From: Pyropia yezoensis
Lineage: Eukaryota; Rhodophyta; Bangiophyceae; Bangiales; Bangiaceae
Direction: 5' to 3'
Assembly (NCBI GenBank): GCA_009829735.1
Contig: CM020618.1
Location: forward strand, 5,950,882-6,014,881
DNA length: 64,000 bases
The position numbers and the translations under genes are program-made. This document shows, piece by piece, positions 21,001 to 28,810 of the stretch. Under the pieces are notes generated by a model that searched no databases, had not been told where the DNA came from, and was given only the letters and a program-made list of their open reading frames with translations. Each line of letters starts with the position of its first letter. Position 1 is the first letter of the stretch.

Positions 21001-22253
21001 ATACGATGTTGGGTTGCCCCAATGGTCCCCAAGGCCCCGCCTGTCCACATAACGTCATGCTTTCTTAGCATCCGTCGTACCCCTTCGGCTACCGAAGGGT
21101 GAAGGTGGTCGAGGTCAGCCTCGGCCAGTGCCATCAAGGCCTCTTGGTCCTTTGGCGGCAGGTCCGCCGGCGCCGCCGATGGGTTAGGCTTCCCGTCATC
21201 GGGTTGCTGTCGCTCGGTGGTCTCGGCGACCGCCAGTACTTCAAGTGGTTCCACTTGACCTTCCTTATCAGGGGTAAGGATATCTTCTTCGTAGAGTTCG
21301 GCAATCCCGAGGATAGTTCCCTTCGGGAGGGTGACTGCCTTACGGCGGTAGTTCGCCATCACTAGGAGGGACGACCCTCCTGCTGGGAGGTCTATGAGAC
21401 CGTTGGCCATGGTCAACCCATGGCGCTTGTACGTCCGTAGGTTGGACTGGACTCTGCAGATGCCTGCGAGGTCGCAGTTAACCGGGAGGACTGTCTCTGA
21501 CAACGGCTCAAAGCGAGTTCGCTTGGCCAATCGAAGTGTCTTCGGCTCGACGCTTGCGTACACCTCAGCCACGTTAACGTGGCTTCCTTGTAGCGTCAGA
21601 TCCCTGACGATAGCCGTGTGTCCTCGCTTCGTCCCGTCGGCTTCTTGAAGCTCGACGGTCCTCCGGCCTGGCCGGATTGCATCAACGTGAACGTTGATGA
21701 AGGTGCACCCCAGTATGCAGGGCACCGATAGCGTTTCACATACCAGGAAGTCAACTTCCGTGGTAAGATCCCCGATGGTAACCCGCAGCGACATCGCTGC
21801 GGTCGTACGAATGAGTCGACCATTCGCGTCCTTGATGGTGGGTCCCCGAGTCACTCTGACTCGTGGAAGCCACTTGTCCGGGAGGGTATCCTTCCGGATA
21901 AGGCTGGGTCCAGCCCCTGTATCCAGTACAGGGTAGTACGATCGTGTCGACTGGGGGTCAACCCCCAGTGTGGCTGATACCTTGAAGTTCTCCAAGGTAA
22001 ACAACACATGTCCTACACCGATATCCGGTGTAGCTCGGGCATCCTGAACAGGGCCCTTGTCTGGTTCAACGTGACGGGGCTTCCCGTCCTCTCCTCCCAA
22101 CCTTGGAGGTTGGTCATCAATCCCCTGACGCCGTGTCGTCGGGCCGGAAGGTGTACCCGGGGGTTGATGCGGCGTCGGCTCAACCGCGCTCTCCGTGGGG
22201 CTTTCCCCGCGGTACTCCGGGGTGGCTTGCTTGGGTAACCCCAGCGCCCCCGG
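18093..22253 (-). CDS. pol: E1 pol polyprotein (PR-RT-RH-INT-chromodomain)
   Basis: The open frame runs from 22253 to the stop at 18093 without an early ATG; the first candidate start at 22100 is TTG. It overlaps the end of gag by about 75 nt in another frame, so it is probably made as a Gag-Pol fusion. Numbering from 22100: protease DTGAG at residue 60; reverse transcriptase YLDD at 527-530; RNase H begins near VIDVDACDTQ; integrase catalytic residues are D980, D1040 and E1076 (last pair spaced DX35E) after an HHCC zinc finger. The C-terminal 55 residues resemble a chromodomain (YVKVMWVGYDSPTWEQ). The frame is intact. The product replicates the element and integrates it, with the chromodomain expected to guide insertion to marked chromatin. 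Confidence 0.95.
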   Translation of the reverse strand, partial: PGALGLPKQATPEYRGESPTESAVEPTPHQPPGTPSGPTTRRQGIDDQPPRLGGEDGKPRHVEPDKGPVQDARATPDIGVGHVLFTLENFKVSATLGVDPQSTRSYYPVLDTGAGPSLIRKDTLPDKWLPRVRVTRGPTIKDANGRLIRTTAAMSLRVTIGDLTTEVDFLVCETLSVPCILGCTFINVHVDAIRPGRRTVELQEADGTKRGHTAIVRDLTLQGSHVNVAEVYASVEPKTLRLAKRTRFEPLSETVLPVNCDLAGICRVQSNLRTYKRHGLTMANGLIDLPAGGSSLLVMANYRRKAVTLPKGTILGIAELYEEDILTPDKEGQVEPLEVLAVAETTERQQPDDGKPNPSAAPADLPPKDQEALMALAEADLDHLHPSVAEGVRRMLRKHDVMWTGGALGTIGATQHRIDLVPGARPARSQPHRAGPMQREIVDGEVKRMSEAKVIRPSMSEWGAPVVIVPKKDQTPRFCIDYRRLNLVTKKDSYPLPRMDECIDSLGEATVFTTIDCNAGYWQIPVADEDIPKTAFVCHSGVYEFLRMPFGLSNAPATFQRAIDIILSGVKWRNCLVYLDDVIVFSRNMDDHVQHVDEVLTLLRNAGVTLHLKKCAFFQQTVEYLGHQITPGKLGVLEANTRALRDARFPNTQTQLKSSLGMCNVYRRFVKDFARIAKPLTVLTSSTLPKVLQPPSPSEEEAFESLKRALLAPPVLALPHRRGTFVIDVDACDTQVGCTLLQGETLIGTDNVIPDLRPVGYFSRTLNPAERNYSATERECLGVIWAVQLLRPYLEGSRFIVRSDHEPLRWLLNLGDKDSDSHGRLARWRLKMAEHDYRTVYKAGSTHHLGDALSRLDTPSGDTRPVDEDIPVVPVCMVGNATQGMADHTMAHLACPLTLADFREAQANDDDCRRHRANLLAGTAGIFSENEDGLIYRRAPADGRHQVVVPVSLRQAVMEREHENPTAGHPGGSRMFAAMRRFFYWPAMAVDVVDHVRGCHPCARNRMSLHRQASAMKLFPPDGPNEQVAIDILGPLPVTEEGNRYILVMSDRFTKLSRAAAIPNDTAYTIMNAVVDHWISAYGVMKQLLSDNGANLTSAFCTKVLGMFGIEPRRASDYHPQSNGQVERFNRTIVKMLQCYVAEHTNTWERLLSVLTLAYNARPHRSTNIAPLEWVMPLGVGNLTLPPGRCTRYDTPKGRPAERIHLAWLAKLSWMIPKLKGALDRTQLRYKKNFDARLRVRNATLVTGDWVYIRHQKFRGNKLMQPVKGPYQILHRDDHSVILHSDTEIQRISMNDVTPAPMPEQPQPVPAGLLHEALTTHRSDDPVGPDGIPYQVESVVGHTDPDLPGPWYVKVMWVGYDSPTWEQAANIPRQLLMPYMRRRRLL

Positions 22254-22713
22254 TCATCCTTCCTCTTACTCGTTTCCCGCCCTTGGTAGGGTGCTGTCCG
22301 CCGGGACATCCGGCTGAGGAGGTGCCCCCTCGACCGGCCAGTACTCCCCCTGGAGCTGGCTGCCTACCCGGTGCGGGTCCGGGTGCTCGGGCGGGATATC
22401 CCCCAGTAGATGCCTTGCGTTGCGCCGCTGCCCGCCGAGACTCCTCGGGGATGAGTGGGCAGGAAGACACCCAGTGCTGGGGATCCCCACACAACATACA
22501 CCCGGACGTGCCGGTCCCCCCTTGAGTCGCATCGGGGTAGCCCGTAGCTACGGTTGCCTCCCTCGGGCGCCCCGAGTGCCTGCTCCCTGGTAGGCCTTGG
22601 GTCCTTGGGTCAACCGGAACATGGATTCCCCCAACCGGTTGGGTCGGCCCGCAATCTGCGGGGTGCCTCCGTGCGCACCGCCCATGTTGGCAAGGGTTGG
22701 TGAGGGTTACCCG
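22180..22713 (-). CDS. gag: E1 gag, C-terminal fragment
   Basis: The frame is open from the gap edge to the stop at 22180. It contains one CCHC zinc knuckle, CMLCGDPQHWVSSC (C-x2-C-x4-H-x4-C), followed by a Pro/Gly/Arg-rich tail. A TGA at 22716-22714 lies against the N gap and may be a gap-edge error or the true limit of this frame. The pol frame is +1 relative to gag, unlike in E2. The fragment is the nucleocapsid part of the structural protein. Confidence 0.85.
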   Translation of the reverse strand, partial: RVTLTNPCQHGRCARRHPADCGPTQPVGGIHVPVDPRTQGLPGSRHSGRPREATVATGYPDATQGGTGTSGCMLCGDPQHWVSSCPLIPEESRRAAAQRKASTGGYPARAPGPAPGRQPAPGGVLAGRGGTSSAGCPGGQHPTKGGKRVRGRMTGGAGVTQASHPGVPRGKPHGERG

Positions 22714-22718
22714 TCACC

Positions 22719-23218
22719 NNNNNNNNNNNNNNNNNNNNNNNNNNNNNNNNNNNNNNNNNNNNNNNNNNNNNNNNNNNNNNNNNNNNNNNNNNNNNNNNNN
22801 NNNNNNNNNNNNNNNNNNNNNNNNNNNNNNNNNNNNNNNNNNNNNNNNNNNNNNNNNNNNNNNNNNNNNNNNNNNNNNNNNNNNNNNNNNNNNNNNNNNN
22901 NNNNNNNNNNNNNNNNNNNNNNNNNNNNNNNNNNNNNNNNNNNNNNNNNNNNNNNNNNNNNNNNNNNNNNNNNNNNNNNNNNNNNNNNNNNNNNNNNNNN
23001 NNNNNNNNNNNNNNNNNNNNNNNNNNNNNNNNNNNNNNNNNNNNNNNNNNNNNNNNNNNNNNNNNNNNNNNNNNNNNNNNNNNNNNNNNNNNNNNNNNNN
23101 NNNNNNNNNNNNNNNNNNNNNNNNNNNNNNNNNNNNNNNNNNNNNNNNNNNNNNNNNNNNNNNNNNNNNNNNNNNNNNNNNNNNNNNNNNNNNNNNNNNN
23201 NNNNNNNNNNNNNNNNNN
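22719..23218. other. Assembly gap, 500 N
   Basis: Exactly 500 N followed by a run of 20 C, consistent with a scaffold gap of unknown true size at a homopolymer. It removes the 5' end of E1 and the right junction with copy A flank. Confidence 1.
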
Positions 23219-23762
23219 CCCCCCCCCCCCCCCCCCCCTCCCGACGGCACGTGTTGGGAGAGTGACCGCCACCGTGCTGTGGGGCAATAGCAACACTGGC
23301 ATTTGAACCCACCCTCGGCACTGCCTGCTCGCCACGGTGCATGTGGAGCGGCGTGCCGGGACGCGGGCACCCAGCCTTTTGGTGCTTCCGGTAGGCCCCG
23401 TCCGTTTGCAATGCACTACGAGCACCGTTTGGGAAAAATGTCATCCTGGACGTCTTGGTGGGGGGGGAGGGGGGGAGTCGTGTACCTCAAACCCACCGCC
23501 ACAGACGGCATTGCCATGCTGCGAGCTCACCGCGCGGTGCATCCAAAATGGCCTGCCACCAGCACACGACACCGCGCGGGCCGCGTGGACCTACGGCTCT
23601 CGTCAGACCCGGGGGGCGCCGAGGGAAGCGACTGACCTGACCTACCTGTGGCTGAACGTGCGGCCGGACGGATGAGAGCACCCATCCCCGGACACCCACG
23701 TCACCGTCCAATTCAACATCATCTCGCGCCGCCGCCCAAATCCCCTCCGCTCCGTTTGATCC
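23219..23762. other. Sequence right of gap, no supported gene
   Basis: It begins with a C run (23219-23238). Frames are short and inconsistent. I see no continuation of the E1 LTR and none of the copy B flank after 60214, so the junction here is not the simple end of E1. Confidence 0.6.
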
Positions 23763-24020
23763 GCGTCGGTGTCAGCCGGTGATCGGGCTCCTCGGAATTC
23801 GAAATTCAATTCGTCCCCCCTCCCCCGCTCGTCGCCCTCTCTTTATGGTTTCCCCGCCACTCCCACCCCGCCCCTCTTGACAAAGACGGCCCTCCCACCC
23901 TATCTATTTAGCGTCGGTGTCGGCCGGTGATCGGGCTCCTTGGAATTCGAAATTCAATTCGTCCCCCCTCCCCCGCCCCTCGCCCTCTCTTTATGGTTTC
24001 CCCCCCACTCCCACCTGACT
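23763..24020. repeat. 148-bp tandem repeat
   Basis: The unit starting GCGTCGGTGTCAGCCGGTGA at 23763 recurs at 23911 (GCGTCGGTGTCGGCCGGTGA) with few changes. It carries an internal near-palindrome, GAATTCGAAATTCAATTCG, and a CTTTATGGTTTCCCC block. About 1.7 units are present. The stretch 24021-24791 that follows has a 41-base G run (24469-24509) and no supported gene. Confidence 0.85.
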
Positions 24021-24467
24021 TTCTTCTGTGAGCGTGCTCGAGCGCATTCGAGTCTGCCCCCGGGGATGTCCTCCTGCCCACCAAAGGGTAGCTATGCAAG
24101 AAAATTATGTGAACCGTGCGAAATGCCCATACCCGGGCTAGAGCGCGTGGCGTTCATCACTAGAGGTGCGCGCGCCCATTGAGGGGTCGATTAGGTGTCA
24201 AATGATCTATGGAGCTTTCAATGGGCGAATGGTGGGTCCTGCGTGTGTCCGAGTCATTTTTGTGACACTGAGTGGTGGGTTTAATGACCCTAATTTTTAT
24301 CGCAGACCAAGCCACCACCTGCTGAGCAGTGGCGCGTCACCGCCCTGGTGATGTGCGCCTTGTGGGCTGTTTGAGAGGCAGTGACGCACGAGTGCGTGTG
24401 TGAGTGTTTGAGGGGCAGTGAGGCGTGAGTGAGGCGTGAGAGCAAGTCCCTTGGCGGCAGGAGGGTG

Positions 24468-24511
<44 letters not shown>

Positions 24512-24791
24512 AAGTCGCTTGGCGGCAGCCCACACCATCGCCGACGACGTCAAACGATCGAATCGACCAGACGACGAGGCCATCACATGTCTGGAAACGG
24601 CACCGCACCCGACTCGTAAATGGTGAACAGGCAAGTTCAACTTCTCGCCCCCCACCACCCCCCTTTCCCTCATGAAAGTAGTCAATTTGCCGAAAAGAAA
24701 TTAACAAATACCAAAGCATCAAAATCATGACGCAATCGAAAAACACTCATTCACGCGTCGACACATAGCAATCTCGACAAAGATCCGAAGA

Positions 24792-25165
24792 GCGTTATGT
24801 ACATAACGCCCCACGGTCCATCTGACAAGCCACGACTCCCAGATTCTCCATTGGCTCACCTGTCGCGTTATGTACATGACGCAACACGATCAGCTTTGGC
24901 GAACTATCTCGACAAACATCACTAGAGCGTTATGTACATAACGCGCCACGGTCTGTCTACCGTACCACACCTACCAGATTCTCAAAAAGGCCCACCTCAC
25001 GCGTTATGTACATAACGCCACACGGTCAGCCTCGGCAATCTGTCGGGACGATGCCAAGTGCTCGCCAGACGCGTTATGTACATAACGCGACTCGGTCTGC
25101 CTTGGCCAAGTCCCGGCCAACATCCGACCATGGAACCTACCCATCTGTTGCGTTATGCACACAAC
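24792..25165. repeat. Array of six 18-bp palindromes
   Basis: Perfect GCGTTATGTACATAACGC occurs at 24792-24809, 24927-24944, 25001-25018 and 25071-25088. There is a one-mismatch copy at 24865-24882 and a degenerate one at 25150-25165. Spacing is 62-79 bp and the intervening sequence is only loosely related (several sites are followed by CACGGTC). The array lies 340 bp beyond the 3' end of the helicase frame. It is the same palindrome as in front of the two methyltransferase copies. Confidence 0.9.
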
Positions 25166-25420
25166 ATGGCGTGACTCAAGACTGATGGTGGTACCATGGG
25201 CCACACACGCCCCCTCCCCCCCCCCAAACCCCCCCCCCCCCTTCCCCATCGCCCAACACGAGTGCCTTGCCATGTGAACCTCCACCAACATGTCACGCAA
25301 CTCAAAACGTCAACTATACCAGTTGTCAACTACACTGGGGAACAACCGGCCACCACATGACCAGCGACACCTTCAAAGCAAAAAAAAGAGGGGGTGCCGT
25401 ACAGTCCCACCCCCCCTCCC

Positions 25421-25421
<1 letters not shown>

Positions 25422-25490
<69 letters not shown>
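25422..25490. repeat. 69-base C homopolymer
   Basis: An uninterrupted C run just outside the helicase stop codon. It is G-rich on the helicase strand. Other long runs in the window are at 24469-24509, 33838-33867, 36107-36142 and 49797-49825. Confidence 0.95.
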
Positions 25491-25502
25491 ACATACTCCC
25501 GA

Positions 25503-28160
25503 CTAGAACACCCTGTCGGGAGCCACAATGTTGATGTGCTTGCGGCCCGGTCGATCTGGACGGCTCCACCTATGGCGGACGTTGTCCCACCAGCTCTTCC
25601 ACACACCCCCAGAGCTTGAAAGGTAGTCCATGTCACCAATCACGTGGAGATGGCTCTGTGCCCGCGACATCATGACGTTCACGCGCCGCTCGTCGGACAA
25701 AAAGTCGGTGCTCCCGCCGGGTGGCGCCCCAGGCTCTGACCGCACGAGGGAGAGTATGACACAGTCCACAGAAGCGCCTTCGCAGCCATCCACGGTGGAC
25801 ACCCCGACGTCGGCACATGGTCTGCGGGGCAGCCGCCTGCTGTCTCTTACCGACTGCACCACTTCATTAAGGTTGTTCCGCTTCGCAGTGTACGGGGTGA
25901 TGAGCATCACCTTGAGCTCGGTAGCCCCGCTGGACGTCGCCCACGTCAGCAGTAGATCCGTAAGAGCCATCTCGACCAACCGAAGCTCTGCAACGTTGAT
26001 CAGGCTCTTGTTGTTGGAGGTGGTGGAACCCGACTTGTGCGCCCGATCTTTGGCCGGCAGGCGGGAAGTGTCTGTCACTTGCAGCCCTCCAAAGCGAATA
26101 CGCCGACTTGGATGGTTTAGCCACGCGGGTGTTCGAAACCCCTCCTCAGGGCGGGCCTTGGGCCCGCGCCCGTCCGACCATACGCCAATGTGCCGGTAAA
26201 AGACTTCTCGGAGGAGGGACCATAACAGCGGCCGCATGCGGTACTGCACGGAGAGGATGACGCAAGCGGATAGAAACCTGGCGAGCCGCTCAAAAACGCT
26301 TGATGTCATCGGCCGTGTCTCGCCTCTGTACTCCATGCCGGCGCTCGGCCTCAGCTGGGCATTGTCGCCAACAAGGACAATGCACTTGGTCCGCTCTTCC
26401 GGATGACCGTCCTCTTCTTCATCTGACGAGCCACCCGCACGCCCCGCCCGCTTGGCGCGAACAATGGCGGCGACAGACGCAGGGACGCTTGTTGCCGCAC
26501 CCTCGTCAATGATAATGGCGTCAAAGCCTTGACCCCCCACGAGCGCCCCCGTCGACTTTGACGTTGTTGTGACAATGACGGACGCGCCGCCCACGACGCG
26601 CTTGCGGAGCTCCCGTTCCGCACGCTGCTGGCGACGCAAGGCAGCCTCCAGGGCTTGCTCCGCATCGGCACTTTCCTCGAGGAGGACTTGTGACCCACCC
26701 GCGCCCGGCTCTGCACCCTGGGCGCGGGAACGATCCACACGACGGCCCACATAGGCCACCCGTGCCCTTGCCCGTTCCACCGCGGCTGTCACGGACGGGT
26801 AGGCGACAGGAAGGCGCTCGTCCACCACGGCGTCAATGTGCGTTGTCTTGGCACGGTGGCCATCCGGAGGGGGTTCACCCACACGGAGGAGCGTCACGGC
26901 ATCGGGTTTCGCGACGCCGTGTCGACTGGCAGCCCCCGACGGACAGAACAACTCGTGCACTGCGTCCAACAGCTCGTCGCACGCCGTGTTGGTGCGCGAC
27001 GTCAGCAGGACCCGCCCGTCTAGCAGGGTCCCAAGTACCATGTCCACCATGGAGACAATGGCGCGTGTCTTGCCCGTCCCTGGGGGGCCCGTCACCAGCT
27101 GCACGTCACACTCGTCCGACAACAGCCCTTGGCGCATGCAATCGACTGCGCGCCACTGGAACTCGTCCAGGTGGGCGTAGCGTGGAGGAGCACTCTGCAG
27201 GGGGGGAGGCCCCGGTGCCGGTACAGGTACCACCTGCTGTCCCCCGTGCGGAGGCGTTGCGTGGATGGCGAGCGCCCTCTGCATGACTGGCGGAAGAAGG
27301 TCCCAGTGGCCGAGGCCGCCAAACTCGCGGCTGTCCGACAGGATACTATGAGACAGGGTGACGACCACATTTGCCGTCCCGCGATGGAGCATCCGCCCCA
27401 CGTCTGAACGACGCACCGCAAACCACCACCGCCGGGGGGAACCGGATGCGCCACCGTGGCGCGCCCTGCCGGCGTCATCGTCCCCCTCGTCCAGCCCCGG
27501 GCCAGGCGTCTTGTCCACCCACCACTGGCCTGCCCCCGCGGGTGGTGGGCCACCAACCCCCCCGCCGGGTTGCCCCTCCTTGTCCTCGCAGCGGCCAATA
27601 AACACGGCGTCCACGGGGGTGCTGCAACACGAGCCGACGGGTTTCCGTACCCAAAAGGCACACCAATCACCCGGGGTGGCGTCTGTGGGGTCCACTTGAC
27701 ACTCTCCCCCGCGGTCCTTGTGGCGGCGGTGGTGGCGCCCAGCGGATCCCCCGGTAGGGCGGCCGCCCCCACCGGAGGGACCACCCCGGGGGGCGGGCAT
27801 ACGCACGAGCACGTTGCACATGCGACACGCCCGCGGGTCGTCCAGGATGGAGCCCTCCACCTGCGGCGACGACAGGGTGATGGGCGCGTCGATGCGAGCC
27901 ACGCCAAAGCGGGAGCACACTGACGATGTGGTCACGCGCCCACTGCGTCCGCCGCCGCCGCCATGGCCCTTGTTGCTCCCTTCGATAGACTGCGCCACCG
28001 CCTCTGTACCGCGGGCGGCGAGCTGGCACAAGGTGGCGACAACGATGGCCTGCCAGTGGCCCCCAGGTCCTCTTGCGTACAACGGGGACGGGCGCAGGTG
28101 GGTTGGGACACCCTTCCACCCCGACTCGGACGTACAGAGCGTCAGCTGACCGAGCGCCAC
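25503..28160 (-). CDS. UPF1-like superfamily 1 RNA/DNA helicase
   Basis: 885 codons from a GTG at 28160; no upstream in-frame ATG is clear, so the real start may be upstream or in another exon. All SF1 motifs are present in order: GPPGTGKT (Walker A, about residues 358-365), IIIDEGAAT (motif II, D552-E553, with DEGA instead of the usual DEAA), LVGDNAQLRPS (III), QYRMRP (IV), STVDGCEGASVD (V) and NVMMSRAQ (VI). The N-terminal half has a Cys-rich segment (CRMCNVLVRM) and Gly-rich linkers. The family unwinds RNA or DNA with ATP (UPF1, IGHMBP2, Senataxin, ZNFX1). The frame is intact. It lies downstream of the locus C gene on the same strand. Confidence 0.9.
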   Translation of the reverse strand: MALGQLTLCTSESGWKGVPTHLRPSPLYARGPGGHWQAIVVATLCQLAARGTEAVAQSIEGSNKGHGGGGGRSGRVTTSSVCSRFGVARIDAPITLSSPQVEGSILDDPRACRMCNVLVRMPAPRGGPSGGGGRPTGGSAGRHHRRHKDRGGECQVDPTDATPGDWCAFWVRKPVGSCCSTPVDAVFIGRCEDKEGQPGGGVGGPPPAGAGQWWVDKTPGPGLDEGDDDAGRARHGGASGSPRRWWFAVRRSDVGRMLHRGTANVVVTLSHSILSDSREFGGLGHWDLLPPVMQRALAIHATPPHGGQQVVPVPAPGPPPLQSAPPRYAHLDEFQWRAVDCMRQGLLSDECDVQLVTGPPGTGKTRAIVSMVDMVLGTLLDGRVLLTSRTNTACDELLDAVHELFCPSGAASRHGVAKPDAVTLLRVGEPPPDGHRAKTTHIDAVVDERLPVAYPSVTAAVERARARVAYVGRRVDRSRAQGAEPGAGGSQVLLEESADAEQALEAALRRQQRAERELRKRVVGGASVIVTTTSKSTGALVGGQGFDAIIIDEGAATSVPASVAAIVRAKRAGRAGGSSDEEEDGHPEERTKCIVLVGDNAQLRPSAGMEYRGETRPMTSSVFERLARFLSACVILSVQYRMRPLLWSLLREVFYRHIGVWSDGRGPKARPEEGFRTPAWLNHPSRRIRFGGLQVTDTSRLPAKDRAHKSGSTTSNNKSLINVAELRLVEMALTDLLLTWATSSGATELKVMLITPYTAKRNNLNEVVQSVRDSRRLPRRPCADVGVSTVDGCEGASVDCVILSLVRSEPGAPPGGSTDFLSDERRVNVMMSRAQSHLHVIGDMDYLSSSGGVWKSWWDNVRHRWSRPDRPGRKHINIVAPDRVF

Positions 28161-28303
28161 CCGATCACCATCCGCGCCACACAGTGTGGGAGGACTGGCC
28201 TGGCTGGCATCACCCCCCGCCGCCGCCGCCGCCGCCGCGGGCAGAGGTGCAGCAGTGGGAGACGCGTCCCCCCCACCAGCCGGGGAACCGATACAAGGGC
28301 CTC

Positions 28304-28789
28304 CTACGCCGGCAGTCTCCTTCCAACAACAGCTGCCCCCGCGTCTGCAACTGCAGGCAAAGCGGGAGAGGACTCCTCCCCCCGAGCCACTGCCGTGCCC
28401 ACAGCAGCCAACCCCGCGGTGTCGGTTGCTGCAGCAGTACCAGGTTCAGCAGGTGCACCTCCGCCAACACCCGCGTCGGCCACGGCCGCCGTGCCCGCAG
28501 GAGCCCCACCAACGCCAGGAGCACCCACAGCCACAGCATCCGCCGCGCCTGTGGCCATACCCGCCGCCGATGGAGCATCGGGAGCAGCAGCGGTGACAGC
28601 AACCTCGGGCGTAGAGGGCCCGCCTGGGACGGCTGCCGTCGCGGAGGAGGTGGCAGCTACCGTCGCGACAGAGGTGGCAGCACTCTGAGCTACTGCCACA
28701 TGGGCGGCCGCCCCAGTGGCGGAGGACGTCCGCCGCTGCCCGACCAGTTGGCCGGGCCGGACCACCCGGGCCACACTGACGACAGTCAC
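28304..28789 (-). CDS. Ala/Pro/Val-rich frame between locus C gene and helicase
   Basis: 161 codons of low complexity starting near GTG 28789 (TVVSVARVVRPG). It is in the same frame as the locus C gene, separated from it only by the TGA at 28811-28813, and the acidic run continues across that stop (DDDDD, then NDAENDD). It ends 143 bp before the helicase frame, which is in another phase. It may be a linker of one larger protein or the N-terminus of the helicase. Function unknown. Confidence 0.4.
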   Translation of the reverse strand: MTVVSVARVVRPGQLVGQRRTSSATGAAAHVAVAQSAATSVATVAATSSATAAVPGGPSTPEVAVTAAAPDAPSAAGMATGAADAVAVGAPGVGGAPAGTAAVADAGVGGGAPAEPGTAAATDTAGLAAVGTAVARGEESSPALPAVADAGAAVVGRRLPA

Positions 28790-28810
28790 GTCATCGTTCT
28801 CTGCGTCATT

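Larger units (their letters stand above)
14217..22718 (-). mobile_element. Ty3/gypsy chromovirus E1, 5' end lost in N gap
   Basis: Element on the minus strand. Its 3' LTR is 14217-14579, a polypurine tract follows, then a plus-strand antisense ORF (15167-17614), pol (18093-22253) and the C-terminal part of gag (22180-22713). The 5' LTR and most of gag fall in or beyond the gap at 22719-23218; I found no LTR copy to its right. The left junction is exact, because copy B runs through the same point uninterrupted. Domain order PR-RT-RH-INT with a C-terminal chromodomain places it with the chromoviruses. Confidence 0.95.

Noticed and set aside
22597-23444. Open frames crossing the N gap
   Set aside because: Most of their length is N; openness is an artefact.
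23219-23760. E1 5' LTR right of the gap
   Set aside because: No TGTAGCA or TGCTAC end and no match to 14217-14579 was found.
24792-25165. CRISPR array
   Set aside because: Repeats are short perfect palindromes at irregular spacing, no leader or cas genes, eukaryotic context.
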